Shown: piece after piece, positions 1-11,400 of the stretch
Layout: the number at the start of each line of letters is the position of its first letter
Numbering within the stretch: position 1 is the stretch's first letter
NCBI GenBank assembly: GCA_014885115.2
Contig: WKLE02005021.1
Span: 83,324-147,323, forward strand
DNA length: 64,000 bases
Source: Asterionellopsis glacialis
Taxonomy: Eukaryota > Bacillariophyta > Plagiogrammaphyceae > Rhaphoneidales > Asterionellopsidaceae
Reading direction: 5' to 3'
Program-made: the position numbers and the translations under genes
Notes under the pieces: generated by a model
Databases searched by the model: none
Told to the model about the DNA's origin: nothing
The model's input: only the letters and a program-made list of their open reading frames with translations

Positions 1-2
1 AT

Positions 3-161
3 TTTGCAAAAAAGCACGATAGGATGTACGCTGGAGGTACTTCCAAAGGCCCCGCCGCTCAAGAGGCAGCAGCCGAAAAGGATATGGAAATGGACGACGA
101 TGATGACGACGATGAAGAAGAAGCGTTTGGAACATCGCGGACGATTGTAGCTGAGGGTTAA
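3..161 (+). CDS. 3' end of an unidentified gene (partial)
   Basis: The reading frame is open from the left edge of the window to a TAA stop at 159-161. The visible 52 residues contain an Ala-rich stretch, then a run of seven Asp and three Glu, then a C-terminus ending GTSRTIVAEG. The amino-acid composition and clean stop support coding sequence, and the gene converges with CWC25, leaving 90 bp between the two stops. The ending faintly resembles the tails of Ste20/Hippo-type kinases (GTMVV-like), but that is too weak to name a family. The start and most of the protein lie outside the window. Confidence 0.5.
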   Translation, partial: FAKKHDRMYAGGTSKGPAAQEAAAEKDMEMDDDDDDDEEEAFGTSRTIVAEG

Positions 162-251
162 GATAATGTTGGTGCATAAGTCAAGCATAGAATGGGTGAA
201 CAGCCGATCTGGGGAAACTGTATATTCCATGGAAACATTTTAAAAACTTAA

Positions 252-1943
252 TTATAGAAAGTCATCGCCTAAGTTTTGATTCATGTGGCGGTTCTGTGCA
301 ACCCGTTCAGACAGAGATAAATGTGCATCGTCCCGAATCCCGTGTGTTTTTTTGGCCATATCGGATAAAAAGGAAGCCTTCCCAGGAATTCTCTCTGCAT
401 CGTAGTCTTCGGTGTACACTTTTTTCTGAGACACAGCTTTAGCGAGGTCTCCGTCTCTCAAGGAAGCATCTGCCTGCATAGCTTTGAGTGCCTCTGCACG
501 CTCCTCATCTGTCATTCGACGTCGCGTTGCTGCTTCTCGGGCAACTTGCCTTGCAGCTGTCTTTTCACGGCGTTTCTGTTCCAAAAGGTCCCGCCGGGGG
601 CCAAGGTCGTCAAGATTACTGTTAGATTTATTATTGTTTGAACCTGCCTGGAGTCCATAACCACTTAGCTTCCGAGTTTTGTGACTATCACGATTAAGCG
701 CTTTCTCAGGATGTGATTTTCTTTCTGGTCTACTATCATCCACTAGATCATGTCTTTTCCGATTGTCATGCTCCTGATGGTACACCTTCTTCTCCTTTCT
801 CTTAGAGTCTTCCTGCTCATGGCGCCTTCTTCGGTCTTCACCGCTACGGTAATGCTCTTCATCCCTCCGGCGCGAATGGTCAGAATATTCCCTAGTACTT
901 CTTTCAGATCTTCCAGAGTCTCCTCGATTTCTGTCGGAATTAGAATACGGGCTTCTACTTCTACTTCTTCTCCGCCTCAAGCTATCTTCACTGTGGCTAC
1001 GAGAACGATGTCTCCTTCTGTGATGCCTGTGACTGTCTTTGTCCCGCCTTCGAGATGACCGCTCTCTACTAGGACTGCGGCTGCGAGACCGGGATCGTCG
1101 CTTCTGTCAGAGTTGTAAGGAAAAAATGAAGTTGAGCCAAAATAATTTCAAAATAAAAACGAAATTCTGCTCCCAATCGAAAGCTTGAGGTTTTGTACTT
1201 ACATGCCTAGTATCGCCATCATCATGGTGTCGGGATCGGTGACGTTTCCTCTCACGCTTCCGTTCCTTCCGTTCCTTTTTCGAGCGTTCATCTTGACGTG
1301 TACGTGATTTCCTTTCTTCATCCCTGGAGGACTTTTTGCGAGAATCTATGGGTGCTTCTCCAGTCACCCGCTCGTACAAAGCCTGTTTTTTTGCTTTCTG
1401 ATCCGTTTTTTCTTTCTCTTTTTGGGAGACATTGAACATAGGATCTTCATGACGCATCCGAAATAATTCATTCCTGTCAGCCACACTTGGTCCTTCTTCG
1501 TAGACCTGGTTGTTGTCAGCCGGCATCCCACTTGTATCAGCCGCAACCTTTTGCTCCGGAGCCGAAGCCGCAGTATTTTGTAAAACCGTATTGATTCCTG
1601 TATTTTCATTTGCGCTGAAATCTCCCCCCTTGCCAGCTCCTTCAGGAACATATTCTTTGCCCATCAAATATTCTTCCGCTTTCCTCTCAGCTTCTTCCTT
1701 GACAGCCTCTCCAGTCCCACCCTGATACATCCAATCGATACCACGATCCAATCGGTTCGACTTCTTACCTGCAATACGGTCGAGTTCCTCTTGTTCTTTC
1801 TCCTGCTGAATTTGCTTTGCTAGCTCCTTTGTTTTCGATGCTTCAGCTGCCGCCTGCTGCTCCGCCATCCACACCTTCTCTTGGTTAGCGAGGTTTTTCG
1901 TATGCCATGATTTTTTCGATAAAAACGCAAGCCCTTGAACCAT
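252..1943 (-). CDS. CWC25: Pre-mRNA splicing factor CWC25 homologue
   Basis: Two exons: 1943-1203 and 1103-252. A 99-nt intron (1104-1202) has donor GTAAGT and acceptor CTGACAG, and splicing is phase 0. The product is 530 aa. Residues 1-60 form a Cir_N/CWC25 domain beginning with FLSKKSWHTKN and VWMAEQ, followed by RLDRGIDWMYQGGTG, the IDWMYQGP-type signature of CWC25. The middle is charged and the region around the exon junction is rich in Arg-Ser. The C-terminus has the RDGDLAKAV and LSERVAQNRHMNQ blocks expected for the family. In other eukaryotes CWC25 joins the activated spliceosome just before the first transesterification step. The Arg-Ser region suggests nuclear-speckle localisation. 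The family call is strong; the junction is supported by the continuous RS-rich frame. Confidence 0.88.
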
Positions 1944-2626
1944 TTTGGAAAAAAAATGTTTTTGTCAGAAAGATACCTCCTAATTTATTTGGTCTGGGGT
2001 GTCACTGTCGCAATATCAAAATCAACCCTCCGTAGATACTGTAATGTTTCTGGTTGAGTGAGTGCTTTTGAGCTTCGGATTTTGTTTTGCTCTTGTGGGA
2101 CTTTCTTCTCGTTAAACGACAGAGTCGAGAGTTGAAGTGAGAGCGGTTTGAGTTTGTTGCAAAAAACTTATTTACCCTTTGTTTCGCATGGTAGTCTCTC
2201 TAGCCAGTAAGCTACAGTACATGATAGTAAGTATGTAGCTTCAGCGTAGTCAGACTACGTAGGTGAGATTACTACGGGTACAACTCATAGACTACCAGAA
2301 AAAAATATGCGAGAGGAAATCAAACAGACAGGGTTAGCCGTGTTCCACAAAACTTTTACAATACACAGTACACCGCATATTTTGAAATTCAAAGAAATGA
2401 GGTAATCATTCCGTGTAAGAGTAGCATTAATGCTTCACCAATATCCTTGGCTTAACTACCTAGTTCTTCAGTGTTTTGTTTGTCGCATGCAAGACCTACC
2501 AAGATCTTGCTTGAGTGCAATTCTCAATACTTCGTTAGGAACAGAATCGGGTCATGGTGTAGGATCAATAGTGCACTACCGTTTTGAAGCCTGCACAACT
2601 TGGTCGACAATCAAAGGAATTTCATT
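1944..2626. other. Intergenic: CWC25 upstream region
   Basis: These 683 bp lie between the CWC25 start and the TrhO stop. I see no convincing coding sequence. The segment 2205-2300 is dense in short palindromes built on GTAC/TACGTA (CTACGTAGG and similar), the same composition seen in other promoter gaps of this window. Confidence 0.5.
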
Positions 2627-3753
2627 TTAAACTTCACTGGAAGTGTTTTTACCACTCTCCTCAAGGCGTCGTTTGTCGAACAAGAAGTTCTCGCCTTGCC
2701 ATACCGAAGCATTACTTTCTGGCAATTCTTCCTCAGCCCAGCGTTGGTATCCTAAAGTTTGTAGCAATTTCAAAAATCAAAGCTTTAAAATCAGTCATAA
2801 TCCGATTGAGACAATAGTAGTCAACGAGACTTCAACATACCAATTATACCATGCTCGAGCCTGCGAACATTTTTGAATCCAAGCTTTTGCTTCAAGAAAG
2901 CTCCAACTTTAACACAGCGGATGCCACCCGTGCAAAAAATATGAACTGGTTCATCACGATCTACACCATCAGACCACGATTCAAGTTCTTGCCAAGATTC
3001 AGAGAAAACATCCGTGCCAAGGGGATCCGCTCCATAAAAAGTCCCCTTATCGCTTTCATAACCATTTCGACAATCCAGAAACAACCCCTCCTGACTTATC
3101 TTTCGCTCATGAATCTCCTGATGCCATAGCTTAGGACTTAATTCGTTCCCAGCATCCGACCAATCAAGATCTTCACCAAGACCATCACGAAGAATTTGAT
3201 TTCTTGTTCTCACAATTAGTCTATTGAAGGTTGGGGTATCCGATTCAACTATGTCACCTAGATTAGGATCATTAACCTCAAAAGGGTCAAACGGCAGTAA
3301 GCTTTTAAAGACAGCGATCGTGTCTTCCAGGGCGCCTTCATGAGAGTCACCAATAGGAACAGCGAGTTGAGCGTTAATCCCTTCTTTTGCCAAATAGATA
3401 GTTCCTCGGAGATCTTTGATTTCAGCTAGAGCATCAAAAATATCATCTCTCACAGACTCAGGGTACTCAATTGAGGAAAATCGGTAGAAAGAAATCATTT
3501 GGAAGAAAGAAGCATCAATATTCGACGTCTTTAGTGATCGAACATTGGAAGATCCCCTATAATTATCATCCAAGTCACTACTGCTAGCTAACAAATGCTT
3601 GAATGATGGCCGATGATGTTTGCAAGGCGTGTCTGCTGATCCCAAAAAGGCTTCACAGAAAGAGAGCGCCGAGAGGACAATTAGACTAACAGCAGCTTTC
3701 TGAACAGTCATACTCGTTATTTTGAATATGCTATTTCTTTGGGATTGATACAT
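2627..3753 (-). CDS. Rhodanese-domain tRNA uridine(34) hydroxylase, TrhO/YceA type, plastid-targeted
   Basis: Exons 3753-2841 and 2751-2627 flank an 89-nt intron (2752-2840, donor GTATGT, acceptor CTTTAG) that restores the frame as ..EHGII-GYQRWAEEELP. The product is 345 aa from the first ATG. Met15 (3711) is a better start because it gives a signal peptide, SLIVLSALSFCEA|FLGS, with Phe after the cleavage site as in diatom plastid preproteins. The mature part has the TrhO N-terminal ferredoxin-like region (YLAKEGINAQLAVP) and a rhodanese domain with DCRNGYE and the active loop CTGGIRC. It ends with WQGENFLFDKR, matching the family's GKNFVFDER block. Bacterial TrhO makes 5-hydroxyuridine at tRNA position 34. 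Plastid location is inferred from the presequence. Confidence 0.85.
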
Positions 3754-3772
3754 TAACCTTGAGCCCTTGATC

Positions 3773-3775
<3 letters not shown>

Positions 3776-3809
<34 letters not shown>
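3776..3809. repeat. (CT)n microsatellite in the TrhO promoter
   Basis: A perfect CT dinucleotide run of 34 bp lies just upstream of the TrhO coding start. It is followed by ctagtctctagt and a CTCTCTCTCTAGAGAG palindrome (about 3838-3853). It probably lies in the 5' UTR or core promoter. Confidence 0.9.
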
Positions 3810-3810
<1 letters not shown>

Positions 3811-4341
3811 ACTACGACCTAGTCTCTAGTAAGGTGCTCTCTCTCTAGAGAGTAGGCTTTAGCGTCTTGGTCTATTTTTTAGACGCGATGAAAGATGAAG
3901 ATGCATCTGACGAGCAGGGATCTGATGGCAGCGATCAAAGGAGTACTTCAATCTTTTTGTCATTCCTTGATATGCTGATTTCCATTATTATGTACCAGGT
4001 ACATGTTCTAGTACGTATTGACCAGTGGTATGATGGCCGATGCAAGAGCACAGAAGGTGAAAGGCTGACTGTATTTATTAGATTAGCTAGCTATGACTAC
4101 TGGGAGTTTGGGTAATGAGTTAATTTTAACCCTTTCCATCCAACTCTCGAAAAAAACAAAAAACAGGTGTCGTGTTGATGGATCATATCCTAAAACTTTT
4201 ACTGTTTTAATTTTAAAATACTATTTCCGAAATTTTTCTTTATTGTCTTTCCAAGCAACATGTTGTTTTTTGTTAAATGCAGCCAGAGCTGCGAATTTAC
4301 TACAAATACCCAGTCCTTCCTATATTCTCTCCCTCTAAAAG

Positions 4342-4870
4342 TCATAAATCTGGGTCATCCATATCTGCATCATTCTCGTCTGGGACCCTCTCGCAAGTCT
4401 GATGCCCATATCCACCACCAGCACCATCAGTACCCATACCAGTAGTACCTGATCCATTATCATTATTGTTGGTGCCCCCCCCTACTCCTCGTCTTATTTC
4501 ATCAAGCACGAGGTTGTCGAGCCTGAATTTTTTTAGATTTGACTGTAAGAACCCACATCACAGCCCATTAAGCTCCTGTATTGTTTTTTTATCCAATGTC
4601 AAAAAATTTGGAAGGACCACCCTTACCATCAACAATGTAAGGCAAGCACTTCTCAGGCAAGTCCCAAACAACAGTTTCCTCATTCATAAAATCATCATTT
4701 CCCAATTTTTTCCTTCCTAAACAATTAGATCAATTTCAGCTTGCACTTTAATCATGTAAATGTTGTCCTGCTTAGAACCATACCTATCAAGCAACTTCTT
4801 TGCATATACAAACTCTGAATCAATTTTGGCCTTCAACTTGTTGATGGGTACAATAGCAGTATGTAGGTCC
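4342..4870 (-). pseudogene. Decayed protein-coding relic, family unknown
   Basis: The minus strand carries three protein-like segments in different frames, separated by stops and frameshifts. About 4870-4722 reads DLHTAIVPINKLKAKIDSE... then YAKKLLDRYGSKQDN before a stop. About 4715-4608 reads ETVVWDLPEKCLPYIVDGKG. About 4545-4342 reads LDNLVLDEIRRGVGGGT..., then a Gly/Asn-rich tail ending DADMDDPDL and a TGA stop. The acidic tail and ordered segments look like a once-functional gene. No transposase, polymerase or other family could be recognised, and no terminal repeats were seen. The upstream part may extend to about 5280 but is too degraded to follow. Confidence 0.35.
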
Positions 4871-5473
4871 TAGGTTGTCCCACCAAGAAAGCATACCCCA
4901 GCTTGTACAAGAAGGGATTTTTTCAATTTCAACAAAATTAAGGATCAAAGTTTTGAAGTTTGAGATTCTCAGAATGGTTTGATAAAAAGAAACCACCGGA
5001 AAAAATATACAAGCAACAAAAATGTTGCTAAGCAAATCAAAGAATTCTAAGCAGTTGCTTCTTTATGCCGCAAATAGCATCCTTTGTCACACTGGTGAAA
5101 TCAGAACAAAAGAACATGATCTTGAATTCTGTGCAATTTTTGGTGTGAGCTTGGATATATACATGACTTTGTGGCATTTTCTTGATTTTCCTTTTGGAAT
5201 AAAGCATGAGAACAGATCACTTGAAATGCAAGCGATATTGCTCCACACAGCAACAACGAGTCGCATATATATTATATTGTCGGCTGAGAGCCTTTAGCCA
5301 AAGTTGCATTATTGCAGATTTGAAGTTATTCCTCTGATTGGAATTGTAAAAAACTGGAAAAAAGAATATGTAATTAATTTTAAAATAATATATTTGAATC
5401 TGCTACATTCATATGTTGGATGCAATTGCACCTTTAAACCTAATAAGTGATCAACAACAAACAATTCGAAGAG

Positions 5474-8400
5474 CTATTTCGGGTTATTGTACCCGCCACC
5501 CGAAGCTGGTGCAGCTTTACCAGAGTTAGTGTGATCACTGAATTCTCTCAAGAAAAACCTGCGACTCCTGAGGTCATATGGTCTTCTCCTAGGTGGATCG
5601 CTACCACTGACAAATCCGATGTAGTTCAGTGTGTTAAAGATCCAAATACTGCCTTCGCGGCCACCAGAGCCACTATCGTCCCAAATCCTCTTCACGTAGC
5701 CACTCTCGGTGCACCAATCTTTACTTACGCAACGCATGCACTCAACGCTTGGAGGCTTGTCTGTCTTAGTACCAATGAAACCCAGTGCGACATATTCTTC
5801 ACCCGGTGGTACAGGTTCCCAAGCATAGAAGGGATTACTTCCATGTGTTAAACTCCAAGCCAATCGGAAACGGGCTGGGTGAGGAAGGTATCTATCTAAT
5901 ACGTGTGGCAACCAGCTGCTTCCACCAACCCAGCTGCCCGTAGTGTCAGTGATTTCCAAAGCAAGCCTATCTTGGGTATCACGACTAGGATTTTCAAATT
6001 CAGATCCCGCAAAATGCCCGAGTGTGACTGAAGCTTTGTTGGCTCTGAAAGCACTACCTCCTTCGACGGGCTCCCAAACACTCGCCTTTTGTCTACTCAT
6101 ACTGCCCTGACTAGTCCATACCTTGTTGAATTTGGTCACCTTCTTCATCTTCACCTTCACTGCAGCAAGAACTTGCTCAGGAATATTTACCACTCTCTTC
6201 TCTTGGTCATCCGATGGCATCGGAGGGAGAGGCATATTACCATTGAAGGCAGCAACATCTGAGTCGCCTTCCCACCCAACTGCCCTTTTGAATTCGTCCA
6301 GATTGATGTAACCGTCTCTGTCTTTATCCAATTCCTTCATGAAACCAATTATCAAAGACTGATCGAGTTTCAGTCCAAGCCATTCAATGCCCCGCCTAAT
6401 GTCTTCGTGAGACAACAGGCCATCTCTGTCTCTGTCGAAAGCTGCAAATGCATCCCTCGGGTACATGCCTCGAGATTTGAGGAGGGCAGTAATTCTTCCG
6501 CTTGCTATCTTGAAAGACAGTAAATGATGCTCGTCGGCCGTAATGAATATCTTTGAAAGAGACGTCTGAGCAGGATCTTTCTGTTTGCGCCGGCGATTGC
6601 TTCTTACTTCCACAAAATAGTTCAGGCGGCGTTCGCAATCGTTCATCTGAAGAGCTCTGAGAAGAAGATTTAGCTCGCGAGGTTGGTAATTCACCGCACT
6701 GTCAATAAATCTGAAGCAAGCTTTCGCTGTAGCATCTTGAAAGCCCTGAGCCGGTTCATATCCGTAAGTAGAATCCAGAAGTGTCTTTTCAGTTCGTAAC
6801 GCAACTGTAGTATCTTTCCCAGGAAGAAAAGATACCCCTGATTGCTGATGGATAGCAGCACGTACGCATTCCGCCTCAAACAATGAAAGGGCAACGTAAT
6901 GACGCCCTGCTTGTACACGATAGTACATTCGCTGAGTTAGCATATTTTTCAGTTCTTCGAATGTCACGGATCCAGATCTATTCTGCAATTGAAGGCTTTC
7001 AAAAAACTTTTCTCCGTCTTCACCGTCAACATCAACATCAACCGCCTTCAATACTTCCTTTATTTCAACAATCGAAATGCCACCTCTGTTATCGGCATCT
7101 GCCATTGAAAAGGCCTTCTTTAGACTTTTTTCTTGGGCTGATGTAAATGCCTTTCCAACCGCTGCAATTTCACGTAGAGCTCCTTTGCTCGGAACAAAGT
7201 CCATCGTGACAATTACGTTTTTGAGCCGCCGATGCGTTGAAAATCCCCATTTCTTCTCATAATAATTACTCGAAACATTGAGATAGTCGGGGAAGCCAAG
7301 AGAGATGGGTCTAGAAAAGGTGTAGTTCTTTACAGAGAATTCATTGGCCGGGTAGAAAGACTCTTCCCAAGATTTGATATTTCCCTGGTGCCTATGGTCA
7401 TCACCAGCTTTAAATTGCAAGGTGCTGCCTCCGGTCCCCCCGCCCTTCTTTGGCACACTAAGAGCATCAATTCTCCACGGGACAGGGTTTTCTCCGTCTC
7501 GAGAATATTTCTTTTTCTTGGCAGCTTCATGTACAACCTCTTCCTCCTCCTCTTCTTCCTCCTCCTCCTCTTCTTCCTCTTCCTCCTCCTCTTGTTCTTG
7601 CAGGACCTCTTCCTCCGCAACTTGTTCTTTCTGAAGGTCTGCAAGTTCGTCTTCTTCAGCTTGATCCTCAATGGTCGCTTTTCCAAACTTCTTTACTGCT
7701 AGTCCTTCAGAATTGACGAGAACCATTAGAATCTTGTCAACGACCGCTTTATCATATTCTGATGCAACAAACTCTCCCCTTTTGTTCAACATATTTCGGA
7801 GAGATTCCGACAGTGCCACAGGCAAAGGAATATTGTTCTGGACGGTGTAGTCAACACGTTCGGTCATGACATCCAGGCATTTGATCAATTTGTCAAGACC
7901 TACAGGAGTTTTCTTGTTCTGAGACCCACCAAGCCCTGCAACAACAACACTCCTTATTTCAGCAAGGTCATCAGCGACCATTTTTCCAGATCTCTCTGCC
8001 AATTCTTGCATTTTTTCCATTGTATCAGCATCCTTGGTTACAGTAGCTTCAGTCATCGCAGCAAACTGCTTCACGCGATCAGCAAAAGCTAGTTGTGTTA
8101 GTTCCTTGTAATGGCCGGTCAATGTCGAGTATGCGCGTTTTCTGACAACATTTTCAACACTCTGGTGACAAAGCATTCGGAATTGCATATTTTCCGACTT
8201 CATGCCATTCACTGTTAGCCAAGCTGCCACATTGATGAGAAGTTGAGTGCTTTGGTTGGCGGATGGAAGGCTGGCTGGGGTCAATGGCGTCCCCTGCAAA
8301 GACAATATATCAGAGCCGTACGCGTTTGCAGCTGGAGCAGGCTGTGCTGCTTGTTGCAAAGGTGGTGCTCGACCTTTCATCGATCTCTTATGCTGATCAT

Positions 8401-11400
8401 CTACAAGTTGCATGACTTCCGGAATGATGAAGAGCTCAATTGTCTGACCAATGCCGATTCCTCTCATACGGAAAGCTCCTTGTGCATAATCTCTGAAAGT
8501 CATGTCTTTCCCTAGAGTTAGAGCTGCTCTTGCGTCAATGCATTGGTGGATATCCATCCCAGTTGTATGAATTTGATCGTAAAAGGAAAAACGACGGTCC
8601 GGAGAAATACCTGATTGATTCAGCCTAACGACGTTCATACCGTGCCGCATGAGGATCATTTTTCGGTCCTTATGGTCCAAAAATACGACGCCATCAAAGT
8701 TCTTTGATAGGCCGTGCGTAAGTAGGTATTTTGCGACTTCAAAATTACTCATTCCTGTGATAAGTGCCCCTGTGTCAATCAGCACATGGAACTGAGGATC
8801 ACTGGAAATTATCTCATTTAGCAGCTTTTTCGCCGTCCAGTCTCCACCTAAAAATCTACTTGTAACAATTGATTCCGACGTAAGATAGTTGTAAATCTGC
8901 CCATCAACACAGTCATCATATTGGCATTGGCCTAATTCTTCTGGTAAAAGATCGCTGGGAGTTCCACTGAAACCAACTCTCCTACCAAAAAGCATCTCTC
9001 CACCTAAGTCCTGACCAGAAGCACTAATTTTTTCGTGATGATGTTCCATAACAAGTGGGAAAACAAAAGCATCCAGGTAATATTCCGCAACTTGTGGGAG
9101 CCTCCGAAGCATTCGATAAGTCACACCCATGTGTTGTTCATCTCTCAGATCAAGTAAATGCAATGGCCAAATATCGTCAGAACCACGTCCTCCGACACGG
9201 CCGTTCATCGGAGCTCTCAAGAAGGCGTCTGCCTCGTCTTCGTTCGTTCCGAGGTCACTTTCCCCCTCTCGTGGTCCACGCACCTTTCCGCCCGCTGCTT
9301 CGACCCATGCTTTCCACTTCAAAGCTGATGGTCGCTTGTGGAAAGGTCCGTACTCAGATTCAAGTGTCTCCCGAAGCTCCAACAGGACATTTTCAAAGTC
9401 AACGAATCGTAAACCCTCATATCTGTAGGCCATGATCGTGAGACCAATTATAATATCTGGGTGAGAGAACTGACTAGCCCGGCTTGGAACATCTTTTCCT
9501 ACAAAAGGAATGGCGGCGAGGCGTCTTGTAAGCGATATGTTGGGATCTGTTTCAAGTGCTTGCTTCAAATCACCCTTGGACAAAAGACCAAAGCTTACGC
9601 GGTCAATCTTTGACATAATGTGTGGCAGGAAATTCTTTAATAATTCATAACTCAAGTTAAGCATTTTCATGTACTCGTCATCAAGAGCAACAGATACTGC
9701 AGAGGCAGCTCGAGTATCGCTGGGACCATTCGTCATGTACGATATAAGATGCTTGTCGTCGACTGCTGGTAACCTCTTGTTACGAAGGTACAAAAGCTGC
9801 CAGCGAGCCATGAGTTGCTTGAGCTCACGATGATAGAAATTTCGATTCAATAAAACAAGATGAGGAGTTTGTTGCATATACTTATTTGCAACACCTGTCT
9901 GAATGACACTGGCGATAGAGTCAAGTATATGTTTTGCTTCTGCGCTGTCCTTGAAATCAACTGACATCTTTTTCCGAGTAGCATAAAAAATCGCGTCAAT
10001 TAAATGCCATTGAATGCCCCAACGAAGACCAACGCCAAGCTTCTTTGATCTGGAAAAATCAATCGGGTCCTTTTTTCCAATGGGCCAATTCAATTCACTT
10101 TTGAGAGGATGGAGGATTAAATCAACCTCATCCAATAACAGCACTCCAGTACGAAATAACTTGAGGATCTCACAACAATAATAAACGTCTTCTGGGTTTA
10201 CGCGAAGTTCTTGAATCACAGACGAATCCTTGAAACGTCTTGCAATCCTCGAGAGCGAAAATGCCGATAAAAAGCCACCTTCGTCGTTATTTCCCCTGCG
10301 CCCACCGGTCTTCATCTCCTCTAGATGGCGAAGCATTTCGACTAGCTTCAACTGAAAAGATTTAATACTCGTGGGAGTTGCACATATCACTGCTTTACTG
10401 TCGCGTGCTTTGCACAATTTCAAATATAAGTCTCTTGTAATGGGGGTGCCTCGATTAAATGAGAAGGTAAACACCGGCTTTCTCACGACCGCAGCGAATT
10501 TTTCACGCATGACACTTCTTGAGAATTCCAAGAGCGCATGGGGTACAACTTGGGTAACAAGGGATTTTCCGTCCGCTAGCATAAGCGCTAGCAATGGTGT
10601 GACGACTGTAGTTTTTCCTGCACCCATGATCATTTGGTGACACATTGAGCGATCATTCTTGAGCGAATCCATAAACTTGTTGACAAGTATGACCTGACTT
10701 TTGCGAAGCATAAGAGAATATGTAAATTCGAAAACAAGGAAGCGAGGATCAAACTCAATGAAATTGGGATTTGAAGGACTTGTCTTCATGAAATGCCTTT
10801 CGCACGTGACATCTGACGCAACTTTTGATGCTTGAAGCTTAATCTCCTGGCATACTCGTTTCTCTACCTTCGGATCATTAGAAGTCTTGACTCGACGAAG
10901 GAGCAGAATCAATTTTGATAGACTAGAAAACAAAGAATAGGTTAATTAGTTGGAGCGAGAGTGGAAAAGAAAGGAAAGCTCTAATGAACAGGGTATTGCA
11001 ACATACCTAGTCAGTGCCCGATGGGTTTGGCCAATCCGAATTGATGTGAGCATGGCCACTATAGTTAGACTATTGACAGTTTTGTATGCAGTAGTAGACA
11101 TGTACGGGTTGAGCGAACGAATATCATGCTCAGCGGTCGTAGACAATATCGATGCCACAAGGAGCTCAAACCACGCAGTGGGCTCTCGTTCACTACATTG
11201 ACCAAGCCTAAACCTAAGGAAATTGCACTCTCCAGTAGGTCCGCCAGCATTGGGGGTATCGCTCCTTTCATCGCTTGTCGCAATCGCAAGTGCCCGATTC
11301 ATTAGATTCCAAAGTGATTTCCTATCAAATTCCATTGCCGCATTTAGCGCTTTGGTAAGTTTACCCAGTTGAGCCACTGCCTTGTTTAAAGCTGCAGGTG

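Noticed and set aside
7374..7702. Long open frames of poly-Ser, poly-Leu and poly-Arg around 7330-7700
   Set aside because: These are shadow frames of the poly-Glu codon repeat in the giant gene; their composition is a frame artefact.
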